Shown: positions 16,378-24,293 of the stretch, piece by piece
Layout: each line of letters begins with the position of its first letter
Numbering within the stretch: the stretch's first letter is position 1
NCBI GenBank assembly: GCA_009774145.1
Contig: VSND01000030.1
Coordinates: 1 to 46,089, forward strand
Direction of reading: 5' to 3'
DNA length: 46,089 nucleotides
Source of the DNA: Lachnospiraceae bacterium
Lineage (GTDB): Bacteria; Bacillota; Clostridia; Lachnospirales; Lachnospiraceae
Made by a program: the position numbers and the translations under genes
The notes under the pieces: generated by a model
Seen by the model: only the letters and a program-made list of their open reading frames with translations
Databases searched by the model: none
Told to the model about the DNA's origin: nothing

Positions 16378-17496
16378 CTACTCATAATCGGACAGACTGT
16401 CATAACCGGAATCTCCGTCATGGTTCGAGCCTTCCCCATAGTGCGAACCGCTGTCGTAGTCCGAGCCTTCCCCATAATTCGAACCGCTGTCATAGTCCGG
16501 ACCTTCTCCATAATTCGAACCGCTGTCGTAGTCCGAGCCTTCCCCATAATTCGAACCGTTCTCATAGTCCGGACCTTCTCCATCATTCGAACCGTTCTCA
16601 TAATCCGGACCCGCTTCGTATCCGGAATCTCCGTCATGATCTGAGCCGCTTTCCGGCGCAGAAGCATTTTCTTCCGCAGGAATATCCTTATGTCCAGACG
16701 TCTCCCCCTGTGTAGTATCCTGCCGGGGCTGTTCGCATCTGCTCTTCGTCTCCGGGGCCGTCTCTTCCTGCTTCGGTTCAGCAGTCTCCGGCGCGGTTTC
16801 TGCCGGATCCGGTTCTTCCGGAGACAGTTCCTGAAATTCCTTTCTCTCGATCTCAATCTCCACAGGCGAAGGCGTCTGTCCCTCTTCCGGTTTCTGCAGC
16901 GGCTCTGAAGTCTCCTCCGCACCGTTCTCATGCCGGATGATCTCGATCTCCACCTCCAGAGTATCCTCCAGATATTCTGACAGGCCTGTACGCAGTTCCA
17001 CGCCGTATTTCTGAAAAACCGCCTCTTCCGGCGCATCGATATCCAGCACGATCCTGCTGCCCGCGGACAGATAGCCCATCTCCATGGCACGCCCGATAAG
17101 TTCTTTCGTCACAGTCAGCCGGTCCCTGCTGCCCTGACGGTATCCCTCCAGCAGCTTCCTGCCGTCCTCATTTACTCCGGAAACACGCATCACCTGACCC
17201 TTCCGGTTCAGTTCCAGACGCACGGACGGATTGATGGTCAGACAGATGGACGCATCCCTTACCATATAGTCCCGGTAATAACCGGTAAATGCCAGCAGAA
17301 AGCAGGCGGCTGCCGCTGCAATCCCCATGACGGCCCGCAGCTTTACCCTTTTCCCCAGACCGGATTCCTTCATCAGGACCGGATCCTCCACGGTCTGCCC
17401 GATCTGATACTGGCGGTTGGCTGCTTTTAAAAAGCGGCCCTTTTCATCCAGCAGCACCGCATAGCTGGCATGACATTCCATTATGATATACTTCAC
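16378..17496 (-). CDS. rsgI: RsgI-type anti-sigma factor with repetitive tail
   Basis: 372 residues. The cytoplasmic RsgI N-domain (about 1-45, VKYIIMECHASYAVLLDEKG) would bind SigI. One membrane helix follows (about 55-72). The extracellular SEA-like middle domain (about 80-185) contains TINPSVRL, whose Asn-Pro (N89-P90) matches the autoproteolysis site known in RsgI proteins. An acidic Pro/Glu linker leads to a C-terminal tail of 12-residue repeats rich in Gly, Ser, Asp and Tyr. The GTG start overlaps the sigI stop (GTGA), so the pair is translationally coupled. Known RsgI tails often carry sugar-binding modules; here there is only low-complexity sequence. Confidence 0.9.
   Translation of the reverse strand: MKYIIMECHASYAVLLDEKGRFLKAANRQYQIGQTVEDPVLMKESGLGKRVKLRAVMGIAAAAACFLLAFTGYYRDYMVRDASICLTINPSVRLELNRKGQVMRVSGVNEDGRKLLEGYRQGSRDRLTVTKELIGRAMEMGYLSAGSRIVLDIDAPEEAVFQKYGVELRTGLSEYLEDTLEVEIEIIRHENGAEETSEPLQKPEEGQTPSPVEIEIERKEFQELSPEEPDPAETAPETAEPKQEETAPETKSRCEQPRQDTTQGETSGHKDIPAEENASAPESGSDHDGDSGYEAGPDYENGSNDGEGPDYENGSNYGEGSDYDSGSNYGEGPDYDSGSNYGEGSDYDSGSHYGEGSNHDGDSGYDSLSDYE
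16424..16616. repeat. 36-bp tandem repeat in the rsgI tail
   Basis: About five imperfect 36-bp units encode a 12-residue repeat of the form GSNYGEGSDYDS, with Pro/Ser, Asp/Glu and Asn/His substitutions. It follows the frame of rsgI and ends just before its stop codon. Confidence 0.85.
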
Positions 17497-18224
17497 CGGT
17501 CTGCCCCTCCTTTCAGCACGCACTTCAGATGCCCCCGGATCATCTCATATCCGTTGGTGCAGATCAGAAGCAATGCCACCAGATATTTCCGGTGCCGCTC
17601 CAGTGTCTTTTTTTCCACATGGCATTCTCTGGAAAGCCGTACAGCGGGAAGTCTTTTCGTGCGCAGAAATTCTTCCAGAAGCCCGGAATCTCCTTTTGCA
17701 TATTCCATGACTTTCTGACAGGCATGGAGCGTACGCTTCTGACGGGGGCAGTTCTCTGCCACATCGGTAAAGCTGACTCCAAAGCGCTCCAGCTGACGGG
17801 CCAGCTCCTCGATCTCCGCTCTTGTGGCATCCCGGCTTATGTATGCTTCCTGCCCGTTCTCTTCCGCCGTAAGCCGCATCCCCAGCGTGTCTCCACTGCT
17901 CTCTTCCCCCATGGGCATATCCAGGGACAGATGCCCTCTGTGCCTTCTCTCCCGCCTTACATGATCCGTCAGACGGCTCCTGATCAACATGGAAGCAAAA
18001 GGCAGAAAAGCCCCTCTGCCTTTTGTATATCCCCTGACCGCCTCATGAAACGCAATCATGGCAATGCTCAGTTCATCATCATTTTCCTCGATCACTGGTC
18101 TTTTCAGATATTTTGCCGTCTCTGATTTGATAAAAGGAAGATAACTGCTGATCAGCCGGTCTGCTGCCGCCATATCCTCCTTCGCCGCATAAACCTGGCT
18201 GACAAGGACATGTTCTTCATTCAT
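17493..18224 (-). CDS. sigI: RNA polymerase sigma factor SigI
   Basis: 243 residues, typical SigI length. The sigma-2 region runs from about residue 18 to 90 (DRLISSYLPFIKSETAKYL, IAMIAFHEAVRGYTKGRGAF, SMLIRSRLTDHVRRE). The C-terminal SigI-specific helix-turn-helix ends in VEKKTLERHRKYLVALLLI, close to the family consensus. There is no standard sigma-4 domain, as expected for SigI. The start at 18224 follows GGGGAAG. SigI is held at the membrane by RsgI, encoded immediately after. In other Firmicutes SigI controls heat or cell-wall stress, or polysaccharide-degrading genes; its regulon here cannot be read from the window. Confidence 0.92.
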   Translation of the reverse strand: MNEEHVLVSQVYAAKEDMAAADRLISSYLPFIKSETAKYLKRPVIEENDDELSIAMIAFHEAVRGYTKGRGAFLPFASMLIRSRLTDHVRRERRHRGHLSLDMPMGEESSGDTLGMRLTAEENGQEAYISRDATRAEIEELARQLERFGVSFTDVAENCPRQKRTLHACQKVMEYAKGDSGLLEEFLRTKRLPAVRLSRECHVEKKTLERHRKYLVALLLICTNGYEMIRGHLKCVLKGGADR

Positions 18225-18314
18225 ACTGCACTTCCCCTGATTTCTTTTTTCCTGTATTCTGTATATCCGGTGTTTAAAAACTGCAAACCGCATCTGTCCA
18301 GACAGACAGGGCCA

Positions 18315-19721
18315 TCACCGTCTCTTCTCCGCCGGCTGCTTCAGATCCGCAATCTCCCCCATATCCGGAATCCAGACGGAGGATGCATCCACGAAACTGC
18401 TTTGATCCACAGACTGCCCGCGGATCGTGGAAGGAATCTCACCATTCAGCTGCCCCCGTACGCTCTGTGCCCGAAGCAGACAGAAATTCCGAATGGTCTC
18501 CACCCCTGTCTCATAGTCCTCAAACGAACAGAACGCTGTAGGATCCTTCGCCACATACGGACTGATCAGCTCCGTGATCTCATCCACTTTCTGTTCAAAG
18601 ACCCCATTTTCAAAATAGGTCTTCAAAAAACGGTCAAACTGCCTGTGGTATTCTCTGAAATACTCTTCCTGCAGCATCAGCTGATGAAACAGCGGACGCT
18701 TTTTCATGACTTCTCCCTCAGCGGGCGTATCGATGGGATAATTCACATATTTTTCCGCATCATTCTCCGGATCCGGCATCCCCAGCGTATAGGTCCCGTA
18801 GGCGAGATTGTAATCCCACGGCAGCATCTGGATCCTTCCTCCCTCTTCATAGAGAAAATAATTGTGTCCGGTACGTCCCAGATAACTGTCCAGATTGACA
18901 ACAAACACCTGTACGGTAAAATACCGCAGGACTTCCTCCACATCTACTGCCTCTTCCAATGCTTCTCCTTCGGAAAGGCATTTCAAAGACCGGATCAATG
19001 CCAGCTTTTCAGCCTCAGACACATCAAACCTGGCTTTCCGGAAGATATTCTCGTAGCTGTCCGGATCGTCGTCCACATAGCGCAGGGCAACATCTGCATT
19101 TTCATCTTCCAGACTTTTATAATCCGGCTTGTAGAGCTGTCCGTGATCGTCTCCGTAGTTCCTGCATGCAAACGCATCCTCCGGTTCCTCCACTGCCAGA
19201 TACAGTCCCCATGGACTGCCGTTCACCGTCACCCACACATAGCTGGTAAGAGGCGACGGCACTCCCATATGGGCCATCATATCATAGGTCAGGCAGCTTT
19301 TCAGATAGCTGTTGTCCTGAAAAGAGGTATCCAGCGCCAGCTTATCCAGGCCGTGATAGCTCTGTCCCGGGATATAATGATCAAACTCCACCTTCAGGCT
19401 GTAACGGTCCCATCCGTATTTTTCAATGAGCTTTCTGGAATTGTGTCCTTTGACACGGATCCCCGCCTGCTCACAGATCTCACCGTCTATGACGATGGTA
19501 CAGGAGCTGTATTCCTTCCGGGAAGCCTGCTCCAGAAAACCTTCCCAGTCCTCCATCTGAATGTCAATCGTATGCACTCTGCTGTCATCAAACAGGAGCG
19601 ATGCATATTCCGGATGGGCCGGATCCGCCTGTGCCGCCCGTTTCATGCAGAAGACCAGAAGGAGGACAGCCAGGCTGACACTCAGAATACTCATTCGGCG
19701 CATGACTCCGGATCTGCACAT
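18315..19721 (-). CDS. CotH-family secreted/membrane-anchored protein kinase
   Basis: 468 residues. An N-terminal hydrophobic stretch (about 10-27, SILSVSLAVLLLVFCMKRAA) acts as signal or anchor. The CotH kinase domain covers about 45-400: RVKGHNSRK (89-97), YSLKVEFD (K110 a likely ATP contact), GLYLAVEEPEDAF, NLDSYLGRTGHNYFLY with D278, and MLPWDYN with D303. These two aspartates correspond in motif and spacing to the catalytic and metal residues of Bacillus CotH, which phosphorylates serines of spore-coat repeat proteins. It lies between an RsgI-like lipoprotein and sigI in one operon. A role in phosphorylating the neighbouring repeats is inference; classical spore-coat use is the alternative. 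Confidence 0.88.
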   Translation of the reverse strand: MCRSGVMRRMSILSVSLAVLLLVFCMKRAAQADPAHPEYASLLFDDSRVHTIDIQMEDWEGFLEQASRKEYSSCTIVIDGEICEQAGIRVKGHNSRKLIEKYGWDRYSLKVEFDHYIPGQSYHGLDKLALDTSFQDNSYLKSCLTYDMMAHMGVPSPLTSYVWVTVNGSPWGLYLAVEEPEDAFACRNYGDDHGQLYKPDYKSLEDENADVALRYVDDDPDSYENIFRKARFDVSEAEKLALIRSLKCLSEGEALEEAVDVEEVLRYFTVQVFVVNLDSYLGRTGHNYFLYEEGGRIQMLPWDYNLAYGTYTLGMPDPENDAEKYVNYPIDTPAEGEVMKKRPLFHQLMLQEEYFREYHRQFDRFLKTYFENGVFEQKVDEITELISPYVAKDPTAFCSFEDYETGVETIRNFCLLRAQSVRGQLNGEIPSTIRGQSVDQSSFVDASSVWIPDMGEIADLKQPAEKRR

Positions 19722-19800
19722 GGACTGTCCCTCCTTTCCCTCCGTGCTTCTTATTCAGCAGTTTTCAAACGCCGGATATGCAGATAATTACTGCACGGCG

Positions 19801-20853
19801 TCAGTCATAATGGCTGTAGCCGGAATCCCCGTAATGACTTTCCTCGTACGGACTTTCATGATGGTAATCGGTATAGGGGGACACTTCCTCATACGGAGTT
19901 GCATAATCCGTATGGGGCGACGCTTCCTCGTATGGGGTCGCATAATCCGTATGGGGCGACGCTTCCTCGTATGGAGTCGCATAATCCGTATGGGGCGACG
20001 CTTCCTCGTATGGAGTCGCATAATCCGTATAGGGCGATTCCTGTGCCGCCGGAGGATTCCCCGTCGGAGCCGAAGCAGGGGGATTCCCTGTACCGCTGCC
20101 TTGTGCTGCATTTCCCGCATCCGGCGCCGGAGCCGCTGTGCCTGCACCGTTTCCTGCTGCCGGTGCCGCCGTGTCTGTACCATTCCCCTCTGCCGGTGCT
20201 GCTGTGTCTGTGTTGCCCCCCTCTGCAGGTTCGGCTGTATCTGCACTTCCGCCCGCATCTGGATCTTCCGCAGACCCATCCGTTGTCTGGGCTTTGGCGG
20301 GGACCACCACCTCGTATGCTTCATTCCCATAATCATGTTCATAGATGTCCAGGTCCGTCCTCCCGTTTCCGCCCTGATCTCCTGCGACCACCGGGCTGTC
20401 AAGCTGCATATTCTTCACATAAGTCTGCACGCCTGCTACGATCTCATCCACGAAATCCTGCTCCGGAAGAATGGAGCCCGTCTCGATCTCTATGGTAATC
20501 TTCCTGCTTTCGCCCTCGACTTCCTCCACAAAATAACCGGCCTCATGGATCAGGCCTACCAGGTCCTCCACCACCTCATGGCATTCCTTCCCGATATAAT
20601 CCTGACAGCTTTCCACGATCTGCTTTCCGTCTTCGTTCCGTCCGGTCACAGCGGTCACTTTTCCGTTTTCGTCATACTCCACTGCGATCTCCGGATTTAC
20701 CTTCAGGACCAGCGTTCCGCCGCTCTCCTGCACTGCCACCTCACGGTCCGAAAGGACTGCTGTCTCCTCCTGCTTTTCTGCACATCCGGCCATCAGGCCC
20801 ACGCATAAGATCAGGATCCCCGTCCACAATGCTCTTCTGTTTCTTCTTTTCAT
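19801..20853 (-). CDS. Lipoprotein with RsgI-like extracellular domain and repetitive tail
   Basis: 350 residues. The signal peptide ends in the lipobox MAGC with lipidated C24. Residues about 48-145 (TLVLKVNPEIAVEYDENGK, then NEDGKQIVE) align by eye with the middle domain of the RsgI encoded three genes downstream, including the Asn-Pro pair (N53-P54). There is no anti-sigma domain or membrane helix. A long Ala/Gly/Pro/Thr linker (about 190-270) leads to four 13-residue repeats (ASPHTDYATPYEE) and a tail ending HYGDSGYSHYD. The ATG at 20853 follows AAGGAGAGG. It is the first gene of the operon with cotH, sigI and rsgI. It could be a co-sensor, a decoy or a kinase substrate; none is shown. 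Confidence 0.8.
   Translation of the reverse strand: MKRRNRRALWTGILILCVGLMAGCAEKQEETAVLSDREVAVQESGGTLVLKVNPEIAVEYDENGKVTAVTGRNEDGKQIVESCQDYIGKECHEVVEDLVGLIHEAGYFVEEVEGESRKITIEIETGSILPEQDFVDEIVAGVQTYVKNMQLDSPVVAGDQGGNGRTDLDIYEHDYGNEAYEVVVPAKAQTTDGSAEDPDAGGSADTAEPAEGGNTDTAAPAEGNGTDTAAPAAGNGAGTAAPAPDAGNAAQGSGTGNPPASAPTGNPPAAQESPYTDYATPYEEASPHTDYATPYEEASPHTDYATPYEEASPHTDYATPYEEVSPYTDYHHESPYEESHYGDSGYSHYD
19887..20045. repeat. 39-bp tandem repeat in the lipoprotein tail
   Basis: Four nearly identical 39-bp units encode the 13-residue repeat ASPHTDYATPYEE. Units differ by only one or a few bases, implying recent duplication. The array is flanked by diverged units rich in Tyr, Ser and His. Confidence 0.9.
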
Positions 20854-20890
20854 ACCGACCTCTCCTTTTCTTTTTTCTTTTATACTACAG

Positions 20891-20920
20891 TATACGGAAG
20901 TCATCCGACAAAAAAGGGGT
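20891..20920 (-). promoter_or_regulatory. Candidate SigI-type promoter of the lipoprotein-cotH-sigI-rsgI operon
   Basis: On the minus strand ACCCCT (20920-20915) and CGTATA (20896-20891) lie 18 bp apart, about 40 bp before the lipoprotein ATG. Published SigI promoters have ACCCC-like -35 and CGWA-like -10 elements, and sigI operons are usually self-regulated. The spacing is slightly long from memory, so this is tentative. Confidence 0.35.
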
Positions 20921-20971
20921 GTTTTCAAAATTTTTTATTATTTTCTGACCTGTTTCGGTTCGGAAAGGAAA

Positions 20972-20996
20972 GACCAGGAAATAAAATTTCCTGGTC
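20972..20996 (-). terminator. Terminator after the chemoreceptor gene
   Basis: A perfect 10-bp stem, GACCAGGAAA (20972-20981) with TTTCCTGGTC (20987-20996), 5-nt loop, followed on the minus strand by TTTCCTTT. It lies just after the MCP stop and before the SigI operon promoter. Confidence 0.75.
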
Positions 20997-21019
20997 TATG
21001 TACAAAATCCGCCGGCCAT

Positions 21020-22693
21020 CTACCTGTTTTTCAGCCGGAAAGCTCCAATCAGTTTTTTGAGCAGGCTTGCCTGGGAAGACAGCTCTTCGCTGGCAGCGGC
21101 GCACTCCTCACTGGTAGCAGAATTCGTCTGTACTACAGACGCAATCTGATCAATGCCATCGCTGACCTGCGTGATGGACACCGCCTGTTTCTCGATTGCT
21201 TCCACAACCACCGACATTTTGGCAGTTACATTGCCGGCAAGCTGACCGGTCCGGTCCAGAGCTTCTGTCACTTTATTCACCACATCGCTGCCCTCTGTAA
21301 CTGCGCGCATGGAACTTTCGATCAGTTCCTGCGTCGCCTTTGCGGCCACATCGGATTTGGAAGCCAGGTTGCTCACCTCATCGGCAACCACAGCAAAACC
21401 TTTTCCTGCGGAACCTGCCCGGGCAGCTTCCACTGCGGCATTGAGCGCAAGTATATTGATCTGGAATGCAATGTTCCCAATGGTGGAGATAATGGAATTG
21501 ATCTCCTTCGAAGAGCGGGAAATGTTCTCCATGGCCACATTCAGCTCCTTCACATAATCGATACTGACCCCAAGCTGAGCACCTGCCTGATTTACAAAAT
21601 CACCGGCTTCTGCAGCCGCCGCAGAAGTTTTCCGGGAATTATCCGAAATACTGGCAATCGTAGCAGAGATTTCCTGAACCGAGCTTGCCTGCTCCGTTGC
21701 GCCCTGGGCAAGATTCTGGGAACTGCCGGACACCTGCTCCGCCCCGGAAGACACCTGCTCCGCACTGACTGCAATCTGTCCCATGGTACTGTTCAGCGCG
21801 CTCTGGATCCGGTCCAGAGAACTTTTTATGGACTGAAAGTCTCCGCGGTAATCCTGGCAGGAGCTCCTGGTCAGATCCCCGTCGGCAATGGACCCAAGCA
21901 CATCCGATATCTCTCCGATGTAAGATCCCAGGCACTGAATCGTATCCTCAAAAATCTGTCCCAGCATGCCGATCTCATCATTGGACCGGATACTGACCTT
22001 CACTTTCTCACCTTTGGCAAGTCCCAGGTCTCCTTTTTCCAGCCGGGCCGCAATTTCTGTAATCTCGCCCAGCGGAACCGAAACCCGTTTTTTAAGATAA
22101 GCAGCCATCAAAACGGCACAGACCAGAATCGTAATCAGACTCACTGCCGCCGCCATTATGACCACATTCAGCGTCTCCTGCTTTGCTGCCGCCACGGAAA
22201 TTCCTGAAAAGATCAGTCCGCTGATCTGTCCGTCTGATCCCCGCACAGGAACATAGGAACACAGATATTTTTCATCCAGTATCGTCGCTTCTCCCACAAA
22301 GGTCTCTCCCTTTTGAAGCACGATCTCGCTGATCTCTGAAGACAGCCGGGTCCCCACTACCCGCTTTCCGTCCTGCATCACCGTACTGTACGCACGGGTA
22401 TCGCCTTCAAATATCGTAAATTCGCAGCCCATACGGCTCTTCAGTTCATCCAGCATCTGATTCATATCCGTACCTTCTTCTGCCCGCTCCAGCTCAAGCG
22501 CCAGCATGTTGGTACCATTCGTACATTGTTCCTTATGAATCCCTGTGACCAGAGAACTGAACATCTGAACACAGACAAACACGGCCAGTATGCCGGAGAC
22601 TGCCTGCAGCAGCATCACAACATAGCCGACTTTTCGTCCAATACTCATGAATCTTCTGTTTTTTCCGCCTTCCGGCATCTGGTTTTCTTCCAT
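21020..22693 (-). CDS. Methyl-accepting chemotaxis protein
   Basis: 557 residues. Membrane helix 1 (about 23-42) is followed by an extracellular single-Cache-like sensor (about 45-170, with CEFTIFEGDTRAYSTV and YLCSYVPVRGSDGQISGLIF), helix 2 (about 175-200), a HAMP region and the cytoplasmic signalling domain. The hairpin tip IAFQINILALNAAVEAARAG and GKGFAVVADEVSNLA is canonical. The ligand is unknown. It is monocistronic, with a terminator behind and a structured leader ahead. No other chemotaxis genes lie in the window, so the receptor must couple to CheA/CheW encoded elsewhere. Confidence 0.93.
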   Translation of the reverse strand: MEENQMPEGGKNRRFMSIGRKVGYVVMLLQAVSGILAVFVCVQMFSSLVTGIHKEQCTNGTNMLALELERAEEGTDMNQMLDELKSRMGCEFTIFEGDTRAYSTVMQDGKRVVGTRLSSEISEIVLQKGETFVGEATILDEKYLCSYVPVRGSDGQISGLIFSGISVAAAKQETLNVVIMAAAVSLITILVCAVLMAAYLKKRVSVPLGEITEIAARLEKGDLGLAKGEKVKVSIRSNDEIGMLGQIFEDTIQCLGSYIGEISDVLGSIADGDLTRSSCQDYRGDFQSIKSSLDRIQSALNSTMGQIAVSAEQVSSGAEQVSGSSQNLAQGATEQASSVQEISATIASISDNSRKTSAAAAEAGDFVNQAGAQLGVSIDYVKELNVAMENISRSSKEINSIISTIGNIAFQINILALNAAVEAARAGSAGKGFAVVADEVSNLASKSDVAAKATQELIESSMRAVTEGSDVVNKVTEALDRTGQLAGNVTAKMSVVVEAIEKQAVSITQVSDGIDQIASVVQTNSATSEECAAASEELSSQASLLKKLIGAFRLKNR

Positions 22694-22723
22694 CCCTGCA
22701 TCTCCTTACTTACACAATATATA

Positions 22724-22826
22724 TCCGGCATTTAAAAATTGCCGGACAAGTATGATAAACGGCACGAGGACCAAAACTCTTTGAGTACGGGAATTTAGTG
22801 CCGTTTACATAGATAGTGTCATTATA
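22724..22826 (-). promoter_or_regulatory. MCP promoter and two-hairpin leader
   Basis: On the minus strand TATAAT (22826-22821) is followed by a stem of AAACGGCAC (22757-22765) with GTGCCGTTT (22798-22806) that encloses a small ACTC-AAA-GAGT hairpin, and then a second hairpin, TCCGGCA (22724-22730) with TGCCGGA (22740-22746), before the AAGGAG and ATG of the chemoreceptor. I could not match it to a c-di-GMP, guanidine, purine or other riboswitch that I can recall. The stems are seen directly; a regulatory role is inferred. Confidence 0.45.
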
Positions 22827-22920
22827 TCATATACCAGAAATTTTTGGAAGTATCTTTTCATCCTGCGTTTTTTACAACCCCCATGCCAGTCACCTGAAAT
22901 CCAAAGTTTCTCCATGTATA

Positions 22921-23345
22921 ATGAAGAAAAATCAAACCGTAAAATCCAATTGGAGGGCTGCCGTTTTTATGGAAGGAACCGGACTGGCAGGGCTTTATGA
23001 GATCTGTTTTGAACAGTCCTGGAAGATGATGAAAGAAATACAGGGATCAAAACCGGCACCATCCCGCTGACCGAGGAGCAGTTCAAGAACTTTGCGGAAC
23101 AGACCATCGCCACCGAACACAGCCGCCGCATACTGGACGGATTGACCGCCCAAGACGCCGCCACAGCCCCCGCACAGGGCGCAGGAACGGCGGTGAGAGG
23201 TAACACCCCATCCCGCCGCCAAAACCGCCCATACAACACAGGAGGAAGGCGCAGATGGGAGCACGGCACAAGGGTAACGCGCCTGCGGAACGAGGTCGGG
23301 GGTACTATACTTCCCCGAACTCGTTGGGCATTACATCGCCGTTAA
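22921..23345 (+). pseudogene. Fused gene fragments of apparent mobile origin
   Basis: About 500 bp after the MCP promoter hold no intact gene. From 22921 the plus strand encodes MKKNQTVKSNW and then LYEICFEQSWKMMKEI, which recalls the N-terminal helix of HI0074-type nucleotidyltransferase-substrate proteins (weak, by eye). From about 23040 another frame encodes TGTIPLTEEQFKNFAEQTI and HSRRILDGLTAQ, ending in an Arg-rich, GC-rich stretch to 23345. This second piece looks like the C-terminus of a protein from a conjugative or phage-like element, but I cannot name the family. The frame switch and base-composition jump indicate a deletion junction rather than one gene. Confidence 0.35.
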
Positions 23346-23797
23346 TATTGGGAATATGAAAATGACTCAATTATAAAATCGGACTTCAAAAGGGGAGGAA
23401 GAATTTTGCTGAAATACCAGTTAACATCTAAAATATTCAAATTGGGAATCAGCATTTTTCTTGTTTCATCGTCTGGTGATAGTATAATCTCATATTCAGG
23501 AGTAATCAGTATAACCATTCGGAATCTATCGCTTTTTTCCATAAAATGCAAGGCAAATGAAATTACTTCACCATGGGCCTCTTTCTGCTCAACAATATTA
23601 AAATATTCTTCCTCTGTAATGCGTTTTTCAACATAATTGAAATAATCGTCATCTCCGACATCTGTATAATAAATTTTACCTTGTGAAGAATATAAGTTCC
23701 ATCCAGATTCCAGAAAACAGTCAATTATACTAACTGCGGACAACTTTTCGCCTTTTCTCTCAGCGAGTGAAATGGAAAATATGCGGTCTACTGACAT
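23342..23797 (-). CDS. Uncharacterised small acidic protein (possible immunity-like)
   Basis: 151 residues, not recognised. It begins MSVDRIFSISLAERKGEKLS behind a good GGAGG, so it is probably a real gene. It is acidic and aromatic (YYTDVGDDDYFNYVEK, ITEEEYFNIVEQ, ITPEYEIILSPDDE), with no membrane segment or signal. It is much AT-richer than its neighbours and sits in a patch of gene fragments. Size, acidity and isolation resemble immunity proteins of polymorphic toxins that have lost their toxin, but no family motif supports this, so function is left open. Confidence 0.6.
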   Translation of the reverse strand: MSVDRIFSISLAERKGEKLSAVSIIDCFLESGWNLYSSQGKIYYTDVGDDDYFNYVEKRITEEEYFNIVEQKEAHGEVISFALHFMEKSDRFRMVILITPEYEIILSPDDETRKMLIPNLNILDVNWYFSKILPPLLKSDFIIESFSYSQY

Positions 23798-23961
23798 AAG
23801 TATTCCTCCAGATTATAACCGTTGCACTTCAGTATATCACATCAGCAAACAATTTCAAAGTGCAAATCCCGTGGTCTCTATGCAAACAGAATCATTCCGT
23901 GCTATACTGTTGCCCAGAACCCCAAGAGGACAGGTCTGTTTCAGATTGGAGGCATGAGGCC

Positions 23962-24293
23962 ATGAAAAGAAAGTATGCTCTTGCCGCCGTCCTGGTCGGG
24001 GCGCTGGTGTTGCCGCTGTTCGGTTGTCAGAAAAACGCAGGAGAAAATTTGAACTTCGGTATGGGCGTTTTGGAAAAGACGATGGAAAGACATGGAACCG
24101 GACGGATAATTACTATGCTCTTTTGTTCCGGGACGAGCCAGCCGCTATTTGCAAAGACTCTGCAGAAGAATTTTTTGGTGTAGACTGTATTGCGAAAGCC
24201 CCTGTTTTTCAAGAGGATTGGCTTGACGGGGTAAGAGAAAACAGCACCTTGCAGGAATGGATGCTAACCGTCCACGGGGCTTTTCCCGCCTGA
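23962..24293 (+). pseudogene. Frameshifted small lipoprotein
   Basis: The ATG at 23962 behind TTGGAGG starts MKRKYALAAVLVGALVLPLFGC, a good lipoprotein signal (LFGC). The frame continues only to 24183, but the overlapping +1 frame downstream reads WNRTDNYYALLFRDEPAAIC and on to a stop at 24293 with more protein-like sequence (EEFFGVDCIAKAPVFQEDWL). The simplest reading is one small lipoprotein of about 110 residues broken by a frameshift between about 24060 and 24100, or a sequencing error there. A TATACT candidate -10 lies near 23910. A strong terminator follows. The function is unknown. Confidence 0.5.

Noticed and set aside
16424..16616. CRISPR-like or regulatory direct repeats in rsgI
   Set aside because: The 36-bp period matches whole codons in frame with rsgI, so it is a protein repeat.
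16170..17090. Arg/Met-rich minus-strand frame with repeats overlapping rsgI
   Set aside because: Frame-shifted reading of the rsgI repeat; the real frame gives a coherent RsgI domain order.
18210..19787. 525-codon plus-strand frame opposite cotH
   Set aside because: Runs antisense through cotH and sigI; long only because the coding strand has few codons that give stops on the opposite strand.
22757..22806. c-di-GMP or guanidine riboswitch
   Set aside because: The hairpin contains ACGAGG-like bases on the plus strand, but the conserved cores and tetraloop receptor of those riboswitches are not present.
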